16,423 nt of DNA from an uncultured bacterium. Its GTDB lineage: Bacteria; Bacteroidota; Bacteroidia; Bacteroidales; Marinifilaceae. Positions 1 to 9,354 of the stretch are shown in pieces. Every line of letters begins with the position of its first letter. Position 1 is the stretch's first letter. The stretch covers positions 1 through 16,423 of the forward strand of contig CAJMSX010000063.1 in NCBI GenBank assembly GCA_905216195.1. The letters are read 5' to 3'. The notes under the pieces are model-generated. The model saw only the letters and a program-made list of their open reading frames with translations, did not search any database and was not told the DNA's origin. A program made the translations under genes and the position numbers.

Positions 1-1140
1 TGCACCACCCTTTCCATGATCAATTCCTTCGTTTATCTCGACGATGGAGCGATGCTTCAGGCAGATAAACTGACAACCTCCGACTGGGGACAAAATAACG
101 TAAAAAGAACGGGAAATGAAAAAGAACCGGCTTTGGTCCGCTTACTCGAATTGTCCTGTCCTTATTCGGAAAAACCGACCATCATCTTCCATAAAAATAT
201 TCATGTCGATTGCCGCGTTTATCCGCAAAACTCAAAAACTTATAAAATATTGGGTACGTACGGAGATCCCGCAAGCGGACCGGCCATCCATATTCCCAAA
301 AGCGAATGCAACCAGGGAAACGATTACATACCGGAAAAACCGGAAAAACCCCAATTTCCGGTAAAAGTGACTTACAACCAACCTTATACGTATGCTTCCG
401 AAGACAATTTTCCCAGCCCGGGAGACTTCGACATGAACGATCTGGTCATCGGAATGGATTCCATTTCTTATTATTATGTCAAAGATGACGATGAGGACGC
501 CATCGGAAAAATGGTATTTCATATGACGCTCAAAGCTGTAGGAGCTACCCGTCAATTGGGAGCCGCTATCCAATTCGACGAACTGGAACCGGAAGACATC
601 AAAAGCGTATCCTATTCGAAAAACGTCCCTTTAAAACTCTTTAAACTGGACGGAAGAGGTACCGAAAAAGATCAGAAGCACGCCGTTATACCGTTATTCG
701 ATAACGCCCATCTCCTGCTGGGGTGTGACAATACCACCACCCTTATCAATACCATCAGCAATAAACCCGAATGGATCTACAATGTTCCCCCTTGTTCGTT
801 CGATGTGAGCATCGAATTTTCCTCTCCGGTAGACGAAGACGATGTGGAACTGGAAGAACTGAATTTTTTCACCATTGTCGGCACCCGGACCAAGGACCGG
901 ACCGAAATTCACCTGCCCCGTTACAAACATACGCAATTGAGCAGTACCCCCGAAAATTATCAGCAAGTCACGAATAAATACATGTGGACGATTCGGGTCC
1001 CCGGAAATTTTCGGTATCCCCATGAATGGGAAAAAATTACAACCGCTTATCCGGAATTCGAAGATTGGGTAAAATCGAATCGTACTCAGTACAGGGACTG
1101 GTACAATCACCCGAATTCCAATTATTTATATACTAAATAA
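1..1140 (+). CDS. LruC domain (DUF4842-type) protein, 5' end outside window
   Basis: The frame is open from base 1, so the N-terminus lies upstream and the ATG at 16 is probably internal. The visible 379 residues look like the C-terminal LruC/DUF4842 region of exported Bacteroidota proteins. The hallmark is the acidic motif GDFDMNDLVIG encoded from 421, matching the family's GD(Y/F)D(F/M)NDLV signature. It is followed by a beta-rich region, an HLPRYKHT segment near 910-935, and a C-terminal part in which a Trp-rich 'W-x-I-x-(V/I)-P' strand leads to a short Trp/Tyr-rich tail. A Lys/Glu/Pro-rich linker precedes the motif. Family members are usually secreted or surface proteins of unknown function, and any signal peptide or lipobox would lie outside the window. 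A strong hairpin follows the stop, so it probably ends its transcript. The family call is fairly secure; the function is unknown. Confidence 0.8.
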   Translation, partial: CTTLSMINSFVYLDDGAMLQADKLTTSDWGQNNVKRTGNEKEPALVRLLELSCPYSEKPTIIFHKNIHVDCRVYPQNSKTYKILGTYGDPASGPAIHIPKSECNQGNDYIPEKPEKPQFPVKVTYNQPYTYASEDNFPSPGDFDMNDLVIGMDSISYYYVKDDDEDAIGKMVFHMTLKAVGATRQLGAAIQFDELEPEDIKSVSYSKNVPLKLFKLDGRGTEKDQKHAVIPLFDNAHLLLGCDNTTTLINTISNKPEWIYNVPPCSFDVSIEFSSPVDEDDVELEELNFFTIVGTRTKDRTEIHLPRYKHTQLSSTPENYQQVTNKYMWTIRVPGNFRYPHEWEKITTAYPEFEDWVKSNRTQYRDWYNHPNSNYLYTK

Positions 1141-1146
1141 CGGCAG

Positions 1147-1173
1147 ACAGAGCCCCCGTGGGGCTCTGTGTTT
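1147..1173 (+). terminator. Hairpin terminator after the LruC gene
   Basis: A perfect 10-bp inverted repeat, ACAGAGCCCC / GGGGCTCTGT, encloses the 3-nt loop CGT and starts 7 nt after the LruC stop codon. The tail is short (GTTTC), so the stem is strong but the U-tract is weak. The start codon of the next gene is only 14 nt past the stem, so some read-through may feed that gene. Confidence 0.75.
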
Positions 1174-1183
1174 CAGAACAGAC

Positions 1184-2260
1184 ATGGGTATGGCAGCGCT
1201 CCGATACTTTTTTTCCTTGTTTATGGTTCCGGTGAGTTTTCTTGCAGCAGTAGCAAGTGTTTTGGCTTTCCTCGCAGGTTATATCCCTCCCGGACGATCG
1301 TCGCTCGTGGCTTTCGCGGGACTGGGTATGCCGGCTATCCTGCTCCTCAATTTTCTGATTGCGGTCTACTGGATTTTCGCCAAAAAAAGATGGGTATACA
1401 TTCCTGTGGCTGCTATTTTGCTGAATACCGGTTACCTGTTATCGATTTTCCAATGGTCTCCTTCCGCTCCGAAGCAAAGGGCGGGAAAGCAAGAAATATT
1501 ACTCGCCACCTACAATGTCGGGAGGTTCAACACCGGACAACGAAATGCCCAGTTATGGGTAGCGGGAGAATTACGAAACAAAGAAGCGGACATCGTTTGC
1601 TTTCAGGAATATTACAACGATTCCCGAACAAACAGCGATAGTTTGGGACGCGTGTTGGGGCTTCCTTACCGGGTCGTAGAATATTTACCCGGATCGGCTA
1701 CCGTCGGTTCCGCGATTTTCAGCCGGTATCCCATTGTCAGATCGGCCCGGATTCCTTTCCGGGTAACCCATAACGATGCTATTTGGGCGGATATCCGGAT
1801 CGGAAAACAAATCATCCGGGTAGTCAGTTGCCACCTGCAAACCACCAACTTTAGCCGGAAACGGAAAAAACTGGACGATCCCGCTTTTCGGAATGCGGAT
1901 TTCAGCCAGATCGATTCCACCTTCCGGGATATTTCCGGGGAATTGAAAAAAAATTTCGAAATACGGGCCCGCCAGGCCGAATTAGTTTGCCGGCTGATCG
2001 ATACGACTGCTTATCCGCTGATCGTATGCGGGGATTTTAACGACACTCCTTCTTCCTTCGCTTACCGGCAGATCAAAGGGAGATTAAAAGATGCCTTCCG
2101 GGTGTGCGGAAACGGATACGGGTATACCTACCGGGGCATTCGCCGGCTGCTGCGCATCGATTATGTTCTCTATTCCCCGGATATGCGTTGCCTGTCTTAT
2201 TCTTCACCGGACTGGACCTACAGCGATCACAAACCCGTATTGGTAACTTTGGAATTATAA
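1184..2260 (+). CDS. Membrane-anchored endonuclease/exonuclease/phosphatase (EEP) family protein
   Basis: A 358-residue protein with about three hydrophobic segments (roughly residues 8-32, 41-66 and 70-90) followed by an EEP-fold catalytic domain (about 103-358). The metal and catalytic motifs are intact: TYNVG at 109-113, the QE pair at 141-142, CHLQ at 216-219, GDFND at 283-287, RIDYVLY at 324-330 and SDHKP at 347-351. The fold covers Mg-dependent phosphodiesterases and phosphatases (nucleases, sphingomyelinases, inositol phosphatases), and the substrate cannot be told from motifs. The AKKR cluster between segments 2 and 3 suggests that loop is cytoplasmic, which would put the catalytic domain in the periplasm (inference). 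The start at 1184 has no evident ribosome site; an in-frame ATG at 1190 is equally possible. The GT2 gene follows after 10 nt, suggesting co-transcription. Confidence 0.9.
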   Translation: MGMAALRYFFSLFMVPVSFLAAVASVLAFLAGYIPPGRSSLVAFAGLGMPAILLLNFLIAVYWIFAKKRWVYIPVAAILLNTGYLLSIFQWSPSAPKQRAGKQEILLATYNVGRFNTGQRNAQLWVAGELRNKEADIVCFQEYYNDSRTNSDSLGRVLGLPYRVVEYLPGSATVGSAIFSRYPIVRSARIPFRVTHNDAIWADIRIGKQIIRVVSCHLQTTNFSRKRKKLDDPAFRNADFSQIDSTFRDISGELKKNFEIRARQAELVCRLIDTTAYPLIVCGDFNDTPSSFAYRQIKGRLKDAFRVCGNGYGYTYRGIRRLLRIDYVLYSPDMRCLSYSSPDWTYSDHKPVLVTLEL

Positions 2261-2270
2261 AATAAAAAAC

Positions 2271-3464
2271 ATGCTTTTCACCGTTCTTCAAATCGTTTTC
2301 TGGGCCGGTCTGTTTTTGGTGTTTTATACCTTTATCGGATACGGTTTGCTCTTATTCCTATTAGTCAAAATTAAAGAAAAAATCCATCCTCCTTTAACGC
2401 TGGAACTACCCCGGTCTTTGCCGGAAATAACCCTGTTTATCGCAGCCTATAATGAAGAAAAAGAAGTAGAAAGAAAGATGAAAAATTGCCGGGAGCTCGA
2501 TTATCCCAAAGAAAAACTTCATATTCTCTGGGTAACCGACGGCAGCGACGATCGTACGAACGACCTTTTGGCCGCTTATCCCGAAGTATGCGTATACCAC
2601 CGGCCTGAACGCCGGGGTAAAACCGCCGCCCTCAACCGGGGCATGCAATACGTCCGTACCCCCCTTACTTTGTTCACAGACGCCAATACCTGTCTGAACC
2701 CGGAAGCGATCCTGGAAATCGTCAGGAAATTCGAAGACCCCCGGGTGGGATGCGTAGCCGGAGAAAAACGCATCCAGGTAAAAGAAAAGGACAATGCAGC
2801 TTCCGGAGGCGAAGGATTTTACTGGAGATACGAGTCCCGGCTCAAAGCCTGGGATGCCCGCCTATATTCCGCTGTCGGCGCCGCCGGAGAATTGTTTGCC
2901 ATTCGTTCGGAACTCTTCATGCCTATGCCGGAAGATACCTTACTCGACGATTTCATCCTTTCCATGCGAATTGCGGAAAAAGGATATAAAATCGCCTATT
3001 GCGATACGGCTTATGCTACAGAAAGCGGATCGGCCGATATGCAAAACGAACAAAAACGGAAAATACGGATAGCGGCAGGAGGCCTGCAGTCCATCCTGCA
3101 ACTGCGGGAGCTTCTGATTCCCAATCCGTTTTACCTCGGCACCCTTCGGTTCCAGTACATTTCCCACCGGGTACTTCGTTGGTCTCTCACCCCTTTACTG
3201 TTGTTTTTACTGATTCCTTTAAACATCGTCCTGGTATGGAAAGAAACCCCTTTTTCTCTTTTTTATCTGATTCTGCTCATCCTGCAACTTTTATTTTACG
3301 GCATGGCCGCTTTAGGAGCTTATTTGCAACAGAAGCGGATTAAAATCAAAATTCTCTTTATTCCTTATTATTTCGTGTTTATGAATCTTAACGTATTAAA
3401 AGCATTCGGGTATCTGAAAAAACATAAAGGTAAAGGAAGCTGGGAAAAAGCGAAAAGAGCATAA
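2271..3464 (+). CDS. Membrane glycosyltransferase family 2 (cellulose synthase-like)
   Basis: A 397-residue inner-membrane GT2 enzyme that should transfer a sugar from a nucleotide-sugar donor at the cytoplasmic face. It has one N-terminal membrane segment (about 6-32), a GT-A domain (about 51-270), and several C-terminal membrane segments (about 300-320, 328-350 and 360-375). Conserved GT2 elements are IAAYNEE at 57-63, VTDGSDD at 88-94, the metal-binding TDAN at 136-139, the catalytic acidic EDTLLDDF at 221-228, and QKRKIRIAAG at 261-270 in place of the QxxRW motif of processive synthases. The layout resembles the CESA-like, poly-GlcNAc-synthase-like group, so a chain-building or lipid-linked glycan role is plausible, but donor and acceptor are unknown. 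It starts 10 nt after the EEP stop codon. The basic tail ends in KAKRA. Confidence 0.9.
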   Translation: MLFTVLQIVFWAGLFLVFYTFIGYGLLLFLLVKIKEKIHPPLTLELPRSLPEITLFIAAYNEEKEVERKMKNCRELDYPKEKLHILWVTDGSDDRTNDLLAAYPEVCVYHRPERRGKTAALNRGMQYVRTPLTLFTDANTCLNPEAILEIVRKFEDPRVGCVAGEKRIQVKEKDNAASGGEGFYWRYESRLKAWDARLYSAVGAAGELFAIRSELFMPMPEDTLLDDFILSMRIAEKGYKIAYCDTAYATESGSADMQNEQKRKIRIAAGGLQSILQLRELLIPNPFYLGTLRFQYISHRVLRWSLTPLLLFLLIPLNIVLVWKETPFSLFYLILLILQLLFYGMAALGAYLQQKRIKIKILFIPYYFVFMNLNVLKAFGYLKKHKGKGSWEKAKRA

Positions 3465-3485
3465 ATTGGCGGTTCCTCTCAGGAA

Positions 3486-3506
3486 AAATAAAGTAATATT
3501 TTATTT
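3486..3506. repeat. AT-rich inverted repeat over the -33 region of the kinase promoter
   Basis: AAATAAA (3486-3492) and TTTATTT (3500-3506) form a perfect 7-bp inverted repeat with a 7-nt spacer. Its right arm coincides with the probable -33 element. Just upstream, TTCCT-CTC-AGGAA (3473-3485) is a second short hairpin. These may be an operator, the weak end of the GT2 transcript, or chance in AT-rich DNA. Confidence 0.35.
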
Positions 3507-3530
3507 ATTAAGGAGAATAATATACATTTG
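3500..3530 (+). promoter_or_regulatory. Bacteroidota-type promoter for the histidine kinase operon
   Basis: A -7 element TACATTTG (3523-3530) matches the Bacteroidota consensus TAnnTTTG exactly and is followed by T. A weak -33 element TTTA (3500-3503; consensus TTTG) lies 19 nt upstream. The predicted transcription start is about 3535-3538, giving a leader of roughly 95 nt before the kinase ATG at 3631. It sits in the only sizeable gap between the GT2 and kinase genes. Confidence 0.7.
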
Positions 3531-3540
3531 TATGACTATT

Positions 3541-3597
3541 GGGGAAAACCGGTTGGGGTGATAAAAACGGCACTCACAGGTGTACCGGTCCTTCTCC
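3541..3597 (+). promoter_or_regulatory. Structured 5' leader (stem-loop) of the kinase transcript
   Basis: Within the predicted untranslated leader, GGGGAA (3541-3546) can pair with TTCTCC (3592-3597, one G-U pair) and ACCGGT (3548-3553) with ACCGGT (3584-3589), separated by a small internal loop. The roughly 30-nt apical part could form a further short stem (GTGA 3558-3561 with TCAC 3574-3577). The structure would begin a few nucleotides after the predicted transcription start. It resembles no riboswitch class I recognise. Pairing was judged by eye. Confidence 0.4.
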
Positions 3598-3630
3598 GAT
3601 AAACCGACAAGAACAATTTAAGTCCGCCGC

Positions 3631-5973
<2,343 letters not shown>

Positions 5974-5978
5974 AGCGT

Positions 5979-7454
5979 ATGAAAAGAATCCTTCTCTTTC
6001 TTTTCCTGGGCTTACTGGCGATGACTGTCCGCGCTCAAACGACAGTCATCCCGGATTCCACCGTTTTGCAACTTAAAATCACCGACAAAGACCATAATCC
6101 CGTTTTCGGGGTGTATGTGGTCAATAAAGAAAAAAGTTACCTGATAACATCTACGGATATAGACGGTGAATGCCGGATACATCCGCATTTGTTCCGCCTG
6201 GAGGATTCCATTCAATTCCAGGGAATAGGATATAAAACCGTTACATATACCTTAAACCAGTTGCTGCATCTCTCTTCCCTTCAATTGGAAGAATTATCGT
6301 ATGAACTGGAAGAAACCATTATCCGCGGCTTAAGCACGGAATCCCTGCTTTCTATAGCCACGGAAAAATTAAAAAAACTCCCCCGGGGAACTCCTCCTCT
6401 CTGCAATTATTACGGAAAGGCTCAGTATGAAAAAATTACGGAATACCGTGACACTACGGTCGAATATCGCCGGGAATACGGATATTATTTTACTTCCGGG
6501 GACATCAAACCCCGCAACGTCTGGGACCAGCGTTTCCGCTCCTACTTCGTTCCGGTATATACGGCCCGGAGTTTCAACCTGACCAATAACGGCAGCGATA
6601 CCCTCTCTCCCGTTTACATGACTACCGAAGATACGCGTTTCGATGCCGGTACGCGCAAAATCTTTACCCTACTCCGTACCGTACAGCTATACGGACCGCT
6701 TTTCGCCGGAACCAAATCTTACGATATACGCCCCGTCGAAAGCGATAGTATGGATTATATCTATGCTTTCAGTACACGCCCCAGCGCGTATCCGGACAAA
6801 ATCCGCATTACCTGTAAAGGTACCTTTACCATCGATTTTCAACGTCATGAACTCAAAAGCATTACTTTCGATTATATCGATTACCAACTCTACCGCCAGG
6901 TGATACTGACCGACAAACGCAAAGTCAGTTCTCCTTTTTCCACCCGTGCCCGGATCGACATCGGATACGATCAAGAGGGACAACCTTATTTCCTTTCATG
7001 CCGGCAGGAAACGGTGTGGAAATATGATCTGGGAGATAACTTTATCGTGATCGAACAACCTTCCCGCATGTTTCCCGCCGCCGGTAACCTGGTCGAAAAA
7101 GAAGCCTTCGCCTGCTATGAATATAAACCGGTAAAAAAAGAATTACAGACGGCAAACGTGGGGGTAAAAATTCATGTTTCCCAGCGAAACCCGGTCGGAG
7201 CATATGATTCTCTTCTCTTTACCAGACTTCCCCTTTTACTGGATAACGGCAAAGCCGTCCGGGAAATGAACCGCTACTGCGATCTGGAAGCACAATACCG
7301 CCATAACGATCTCAAGACCTATTATCCGGATAATTTTCTGAACGGATTCAACGGTTTCAAGGATGCCGGCAGGGATGACAGAACTTACCGCACGAATTAC
7401 AGGACCGTCAGAAAACAATTCTCAGAGCTGTTTCCCGGCCCCGAATACCCTTAG
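5979..7454 (+). CDS. Exported protein with a carboxypeptidase-like regulatory domain
   Basis: A 491-residue protein starting with a clear signal peptide (positive KR, hydrophobic core at about 4-14, likely cleavage after Ala19 in VRAQ). Residues about 27-115 look like a CarboxypepD_reg-type beta-sandwich, as found at the N-termini of TonB-dependent receptors and related Bacteroidota envelope proteins. A motif at about 111-117 (LEETIIRG) resembles the 'LeEVvVtG' segment that follows this domain in such proteins. The next segment (TESLLSIATEKL) and the long beta-rich remainder match the general pattern of carboxypeptidase-like regulatory-domain proteins without a recognisable receptor barrel. 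The location is periplasm or outer membrane; the function is unknown. It begins 5 nt after the kinase stop, so the two are almost certainly co-transcribed, which makes it a candidate partner or target of that kinase pathway (inference). Confidence 0.75.
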   Translation: MKRILLFLFLGLLAMTVRAQTTVIPDSTVLQLKITDKDHNPVFGVYVVNKEKSYLITSTDIDGECRIHPHLFRLEDSIQFQGIGYKTVTYTLNQLLHLSSLQLEELSYELEETIIRGLSTESLLSIATEKLKKLPRGTPPLCNYYGKAQYEKITEYRDTTVEYRREYGYYFTSGDIKPRNVWDQRFRSYFVPVYTARSFNLTNNGSDTLSPVYMTTEDTRFDAGTRKIFTLLRTVQLYGPLFAGTKSYDIRPVESDSMDYIYAFSTRPSAYPDKIRITCKGTFTIDFQRHELKSITFDYIDYQLYRQVILTDKRKVSSPFSTRARIDIGYDQEGQPYFLSCRQETVWKYDLGDNFIVIEQPSRMFPAAGNLVEKEAFACYEYKPVKKELQTANVGVKIHVSQRNPVGAYDSLLFTRLPLLLDNGKAVREMNRYCDLEAQYRHNDLKTYYPDNFLNGFNGFKDAGRDDRTYRTNYRTVRKQFSELFPGPEYP

Positions 7455-7460
7455 GAAAAA

Positions 7461-7517
7461 ATGTCATTGGATACCCTCACAGCTGAAACCGATCTTCCCT
7501 ATGAAAAATATATGTAA
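7461..7517 (+). CDS. Possible 18-codon leader ORF overlapping the DUF3667 start
   Basis: An ATG 6 nt after the previous stop, preceded by AGGAAAAA, opens an 18-residue frame (MSLDTLTAETDLPYEKYM) that ends at TAA 7515-7517, overlapping the first codons of the DUF3667 gene in another frame. It could couple translation or keep ribosomes on the message. It may equally be chance: it is short and matches no known peptide. Confidence 0.2.
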   Translation: MSLDTLTAETDLPYEKYM

Positions 7518-8361
7518 AAATTGCGGCACGAAATTTACCGGAAATTACTGCAATACTTGCGGACAAAAAGCGGACACCGGAAAACTGACTTTCCGGTCCG
7601 TCATCGATAACTGGGCTTACGGGCTTACCAATTGCGATACGGGAATATTGTTTACCTATAAAGAATTATTCACCCGCCCGGGACGTATGCTGGCCGACTA
7701 CATCAGCGGAAAAAGGGTCATTTATTTCAAGCCCTTTCCCATGTTGTTTATTACGGCCGGGCTTTACGGCTTACTCACCCAGATTCTGATACCGGAAGCG
7801 GCTACCCCGACTGTTCTTACTCCGGAAATAGTCTCTCCCGGAACTCAAACGGTCAAGCCGGCCGACCCTTCTTTTTGGAGCCGGATATTCCATTATTTTT
7901 ACGAGTGGGCCAATACCAGTATGGCCTTCTCCGTTATCATCACTCTTCCCCTTTACGCCTGGGCTGCACGCTGCACTTTCCGGATAAAAAAGGGATATCT
8001 CTACAATTATACCGAATACCTGTTTATTTTTGCCTATATGGCCTGTCAGCGACTGGTCGTCGGTATTTTTCTGGAAATACCTCTACTGATATATACCGGC
8101 AAAAACGAAATAGAAGGAAACTGGTCCACACTGCTCTACCTGATATACTTCTCCCTGACGGGTTGGGATCTGGGTCAACTGTTTAAATTTTCCGTCAAAA
8201 AGACCATCAAAAAAACGATACAACTGTATCTATACTGGTTTCTCGGGATTCTCCTCCTGGCAGTCACCCTGGTAATTTTATGCATATTGTTGGTGGCCCT
8301 ACTGAAAGCTTTGGGATGGGGACCTGCCCAGGATGCCTGGCTGGAAATGTTTGAGAATTAA
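7501..8361 (+). CDS. DUF3667 zinc-ribbon membrane protein
   Basis: A 286-residue protein that opens with a four-cysteine zinc ribbon (C5-x2-C8 and C17-x2-C20, ending in CGQK), then a conserved stretch with 'PG...Y..GKR..YF.P' (about residues 59-80). Four or five hydrophobic segments follow (about 79-98, 140-160, 177-203, 212-230 and 240-270). This is the DUF3667 layout common in Bacteroidota; the function is unknown, and an inner-membrane location with a cytoplasmic ribbon is likely. An in-frame ATG at 7363 would overlap the upstream gene by 92 nt, and the ribbon starts right after the ATG at 7501, so the shorter start is chosen. It follows the exported protein by 46 nt and probably belongs to the kinase operon. 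Its TAA overlaps the TAA of rnz on the other strand. Confidence 0.85.
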   Translation: MKNICKNCGTKFTGNYCNTCGQKADTGKLTFRSVIDNWAYGLTNCDTGILFTYKELFTRPGRMLADYISGKRVIYFKPFPMLFITAGLYGLLTQILIPEAATPTVLTPEIVSPGTQTVKPADPSFWSRIFHYFYEWANTSMAFSVIITLPLYAWAARCTFRIKKGYLYNYTEYLFIFAYMACQRLVVGIFLEIPLLIYTGKNEIEGNWSTLLYLIYFSLTGWDLGQLFKFSVKKTIKKTIQLYLYWFLGILLLAVTLVILCILLVALLKALGWGPAQDAWLEMFEN

Positions 8362-9305
8362 CGAAGGTTTCGAAAATCCCTTTTTACCACGGGAATTTCA
8401 TAGACATCGCCGTCCGTACAGATATACGTTTCGGGAAAAATAGCTCTTGCCTCTGACAGTAAGCAGGCCGGATCCGGATAGCGGGCAGAAAAATGGCCCA
8501 ATAATAATTTTCCCACCCCGGCCAGCACAGCCATACGCGCCGCCTGTTCGGCCGTACTGTGAAAATTCTCTTTGGCAATCGCTTCCAGTTCTTTTCCATA
8601 CGTAGCCTCGTGATACAACAGGTCCGTACCCCGGATATAATCGGCAAACCGTTCCCGAAACAAGGTATCGGTCATATAAGCATACGAACGGGAAGGCGGA
8701 GGATCGGCCGTCAAACGGGCATTCGATACGATTTCTCCCTCCGGAGTGATGAAATCCGCTCCTTTTTTCAAATATTGCATAAAGGCCACGGGTACCTTCC
8801 AGGCGGCAGCCATATCCCGGCGTATCGTCCTTTCGCGCTCCTTTTCCCGGAAAAGAAAACCGCATACCGGAGCATCGGGACGATGCATCAAGGGAAAAGA
8901 AGAAACGGTAAGCACCTTATCTTCGAAGATCACTTCTGCATTACGGCTCAAAGCGTGAAAAACCACCGGATAACTCATCCGGCTATTCATAATCTTCAAT
9001 TGACAACTGAAGATTTCCTGCAATCGCTTGTCGGCATAAACGTGCATTTCCCCTTTCCGATTCTGTAAAGAAAGGCTGGACAAAAAACCGATTAAGCCGA
9101 AAAAATGATCCCCGTGTAAATGGGAGATAAAAATATGATTGATCTTGGTATAGGGAATGTGAAAACGCCTCATCTGATGTTGGGTTCCTTCGGCACAGTC
9201 TATAAGAAAGTACCGCCCAAGTACCTGAAGCACCTGAGCGGCAGAGTTTCTTTTGGAAGTGGGAACGGCTGAACCGCTCCCCAATATCGTCAGTTCGAAT
9301 TTCAC
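8358..9305 (-). CDS. rnz: Ribonuclease Z (tRNA 3' endonuclease)
   Basis: A 315-residue metallo-beta-lactamase-fold enzyme that cleaves the 3' trailer from tRNA precursors. Landmarks: N-terminal LTILGSGSAVPT, the zinc motif HLHGDH (H62, H64, D66, H67), H141 in MHRPDAPVCGFLFREKE, DPPPSRSYAYMTDT with metal ligand D213, YHEATYG near 231-237, and H271 in LGHFSARYP. All expected zinc ligands are present and the length is normal. The open frame extends upstream into the rpsA tail, but that part is a Lys/Arg-rich shadow of rpsA; the GTG at 9303-9305 starts directly on the conserved VKFELTILG segment and is the best start. It lies 49 nt downstream of rpsA with no terminator between, so it should be co-transcribed. 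No terminator is visible beyond its stop, where it meets the DUF3667 gene. Confidence 0.95.
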   Translation of the reverse strand: MKFELTILGSGSAVPTSKRNSAAQVLQVLGRYFLIDCAEGTQHQMRRFHIPYTKINHIFISHLHGDHFFGLIGFLSSLSLQNRKGEMHVYADKRLQEIFSCQLKIMNSRMSYPVVFHALSRNAEVIFEDKVLTVSSFPLMHRPDAPVCGFLFREKERERTIRRDMAAAWKVPVAFMQYLKKGADFITPEGEIVSNARLTADPPPSRSYAYMTDTLFRERFADYIRGTDLLYHEATYGKELEAIAKENFHSTAEQAARMAVLAGVGKLLLGHFSARYPDPACLLSEARAIFPETYICTDGDVYEIPVVKRDFRNLR

Positions 9306-9354
9306 TGATATTCCAAAATTTGATGAAGTAGTAAAATCAGGGAAGTACCTTGTC

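Noticed and set aside
7363..7500. A longer start for the DUF3667 protein
   Set aside because: It would overlap the upstream gene by 92 nt and add a segment with no family character; the zinc ribbon starts directly after the ATG at 7501.
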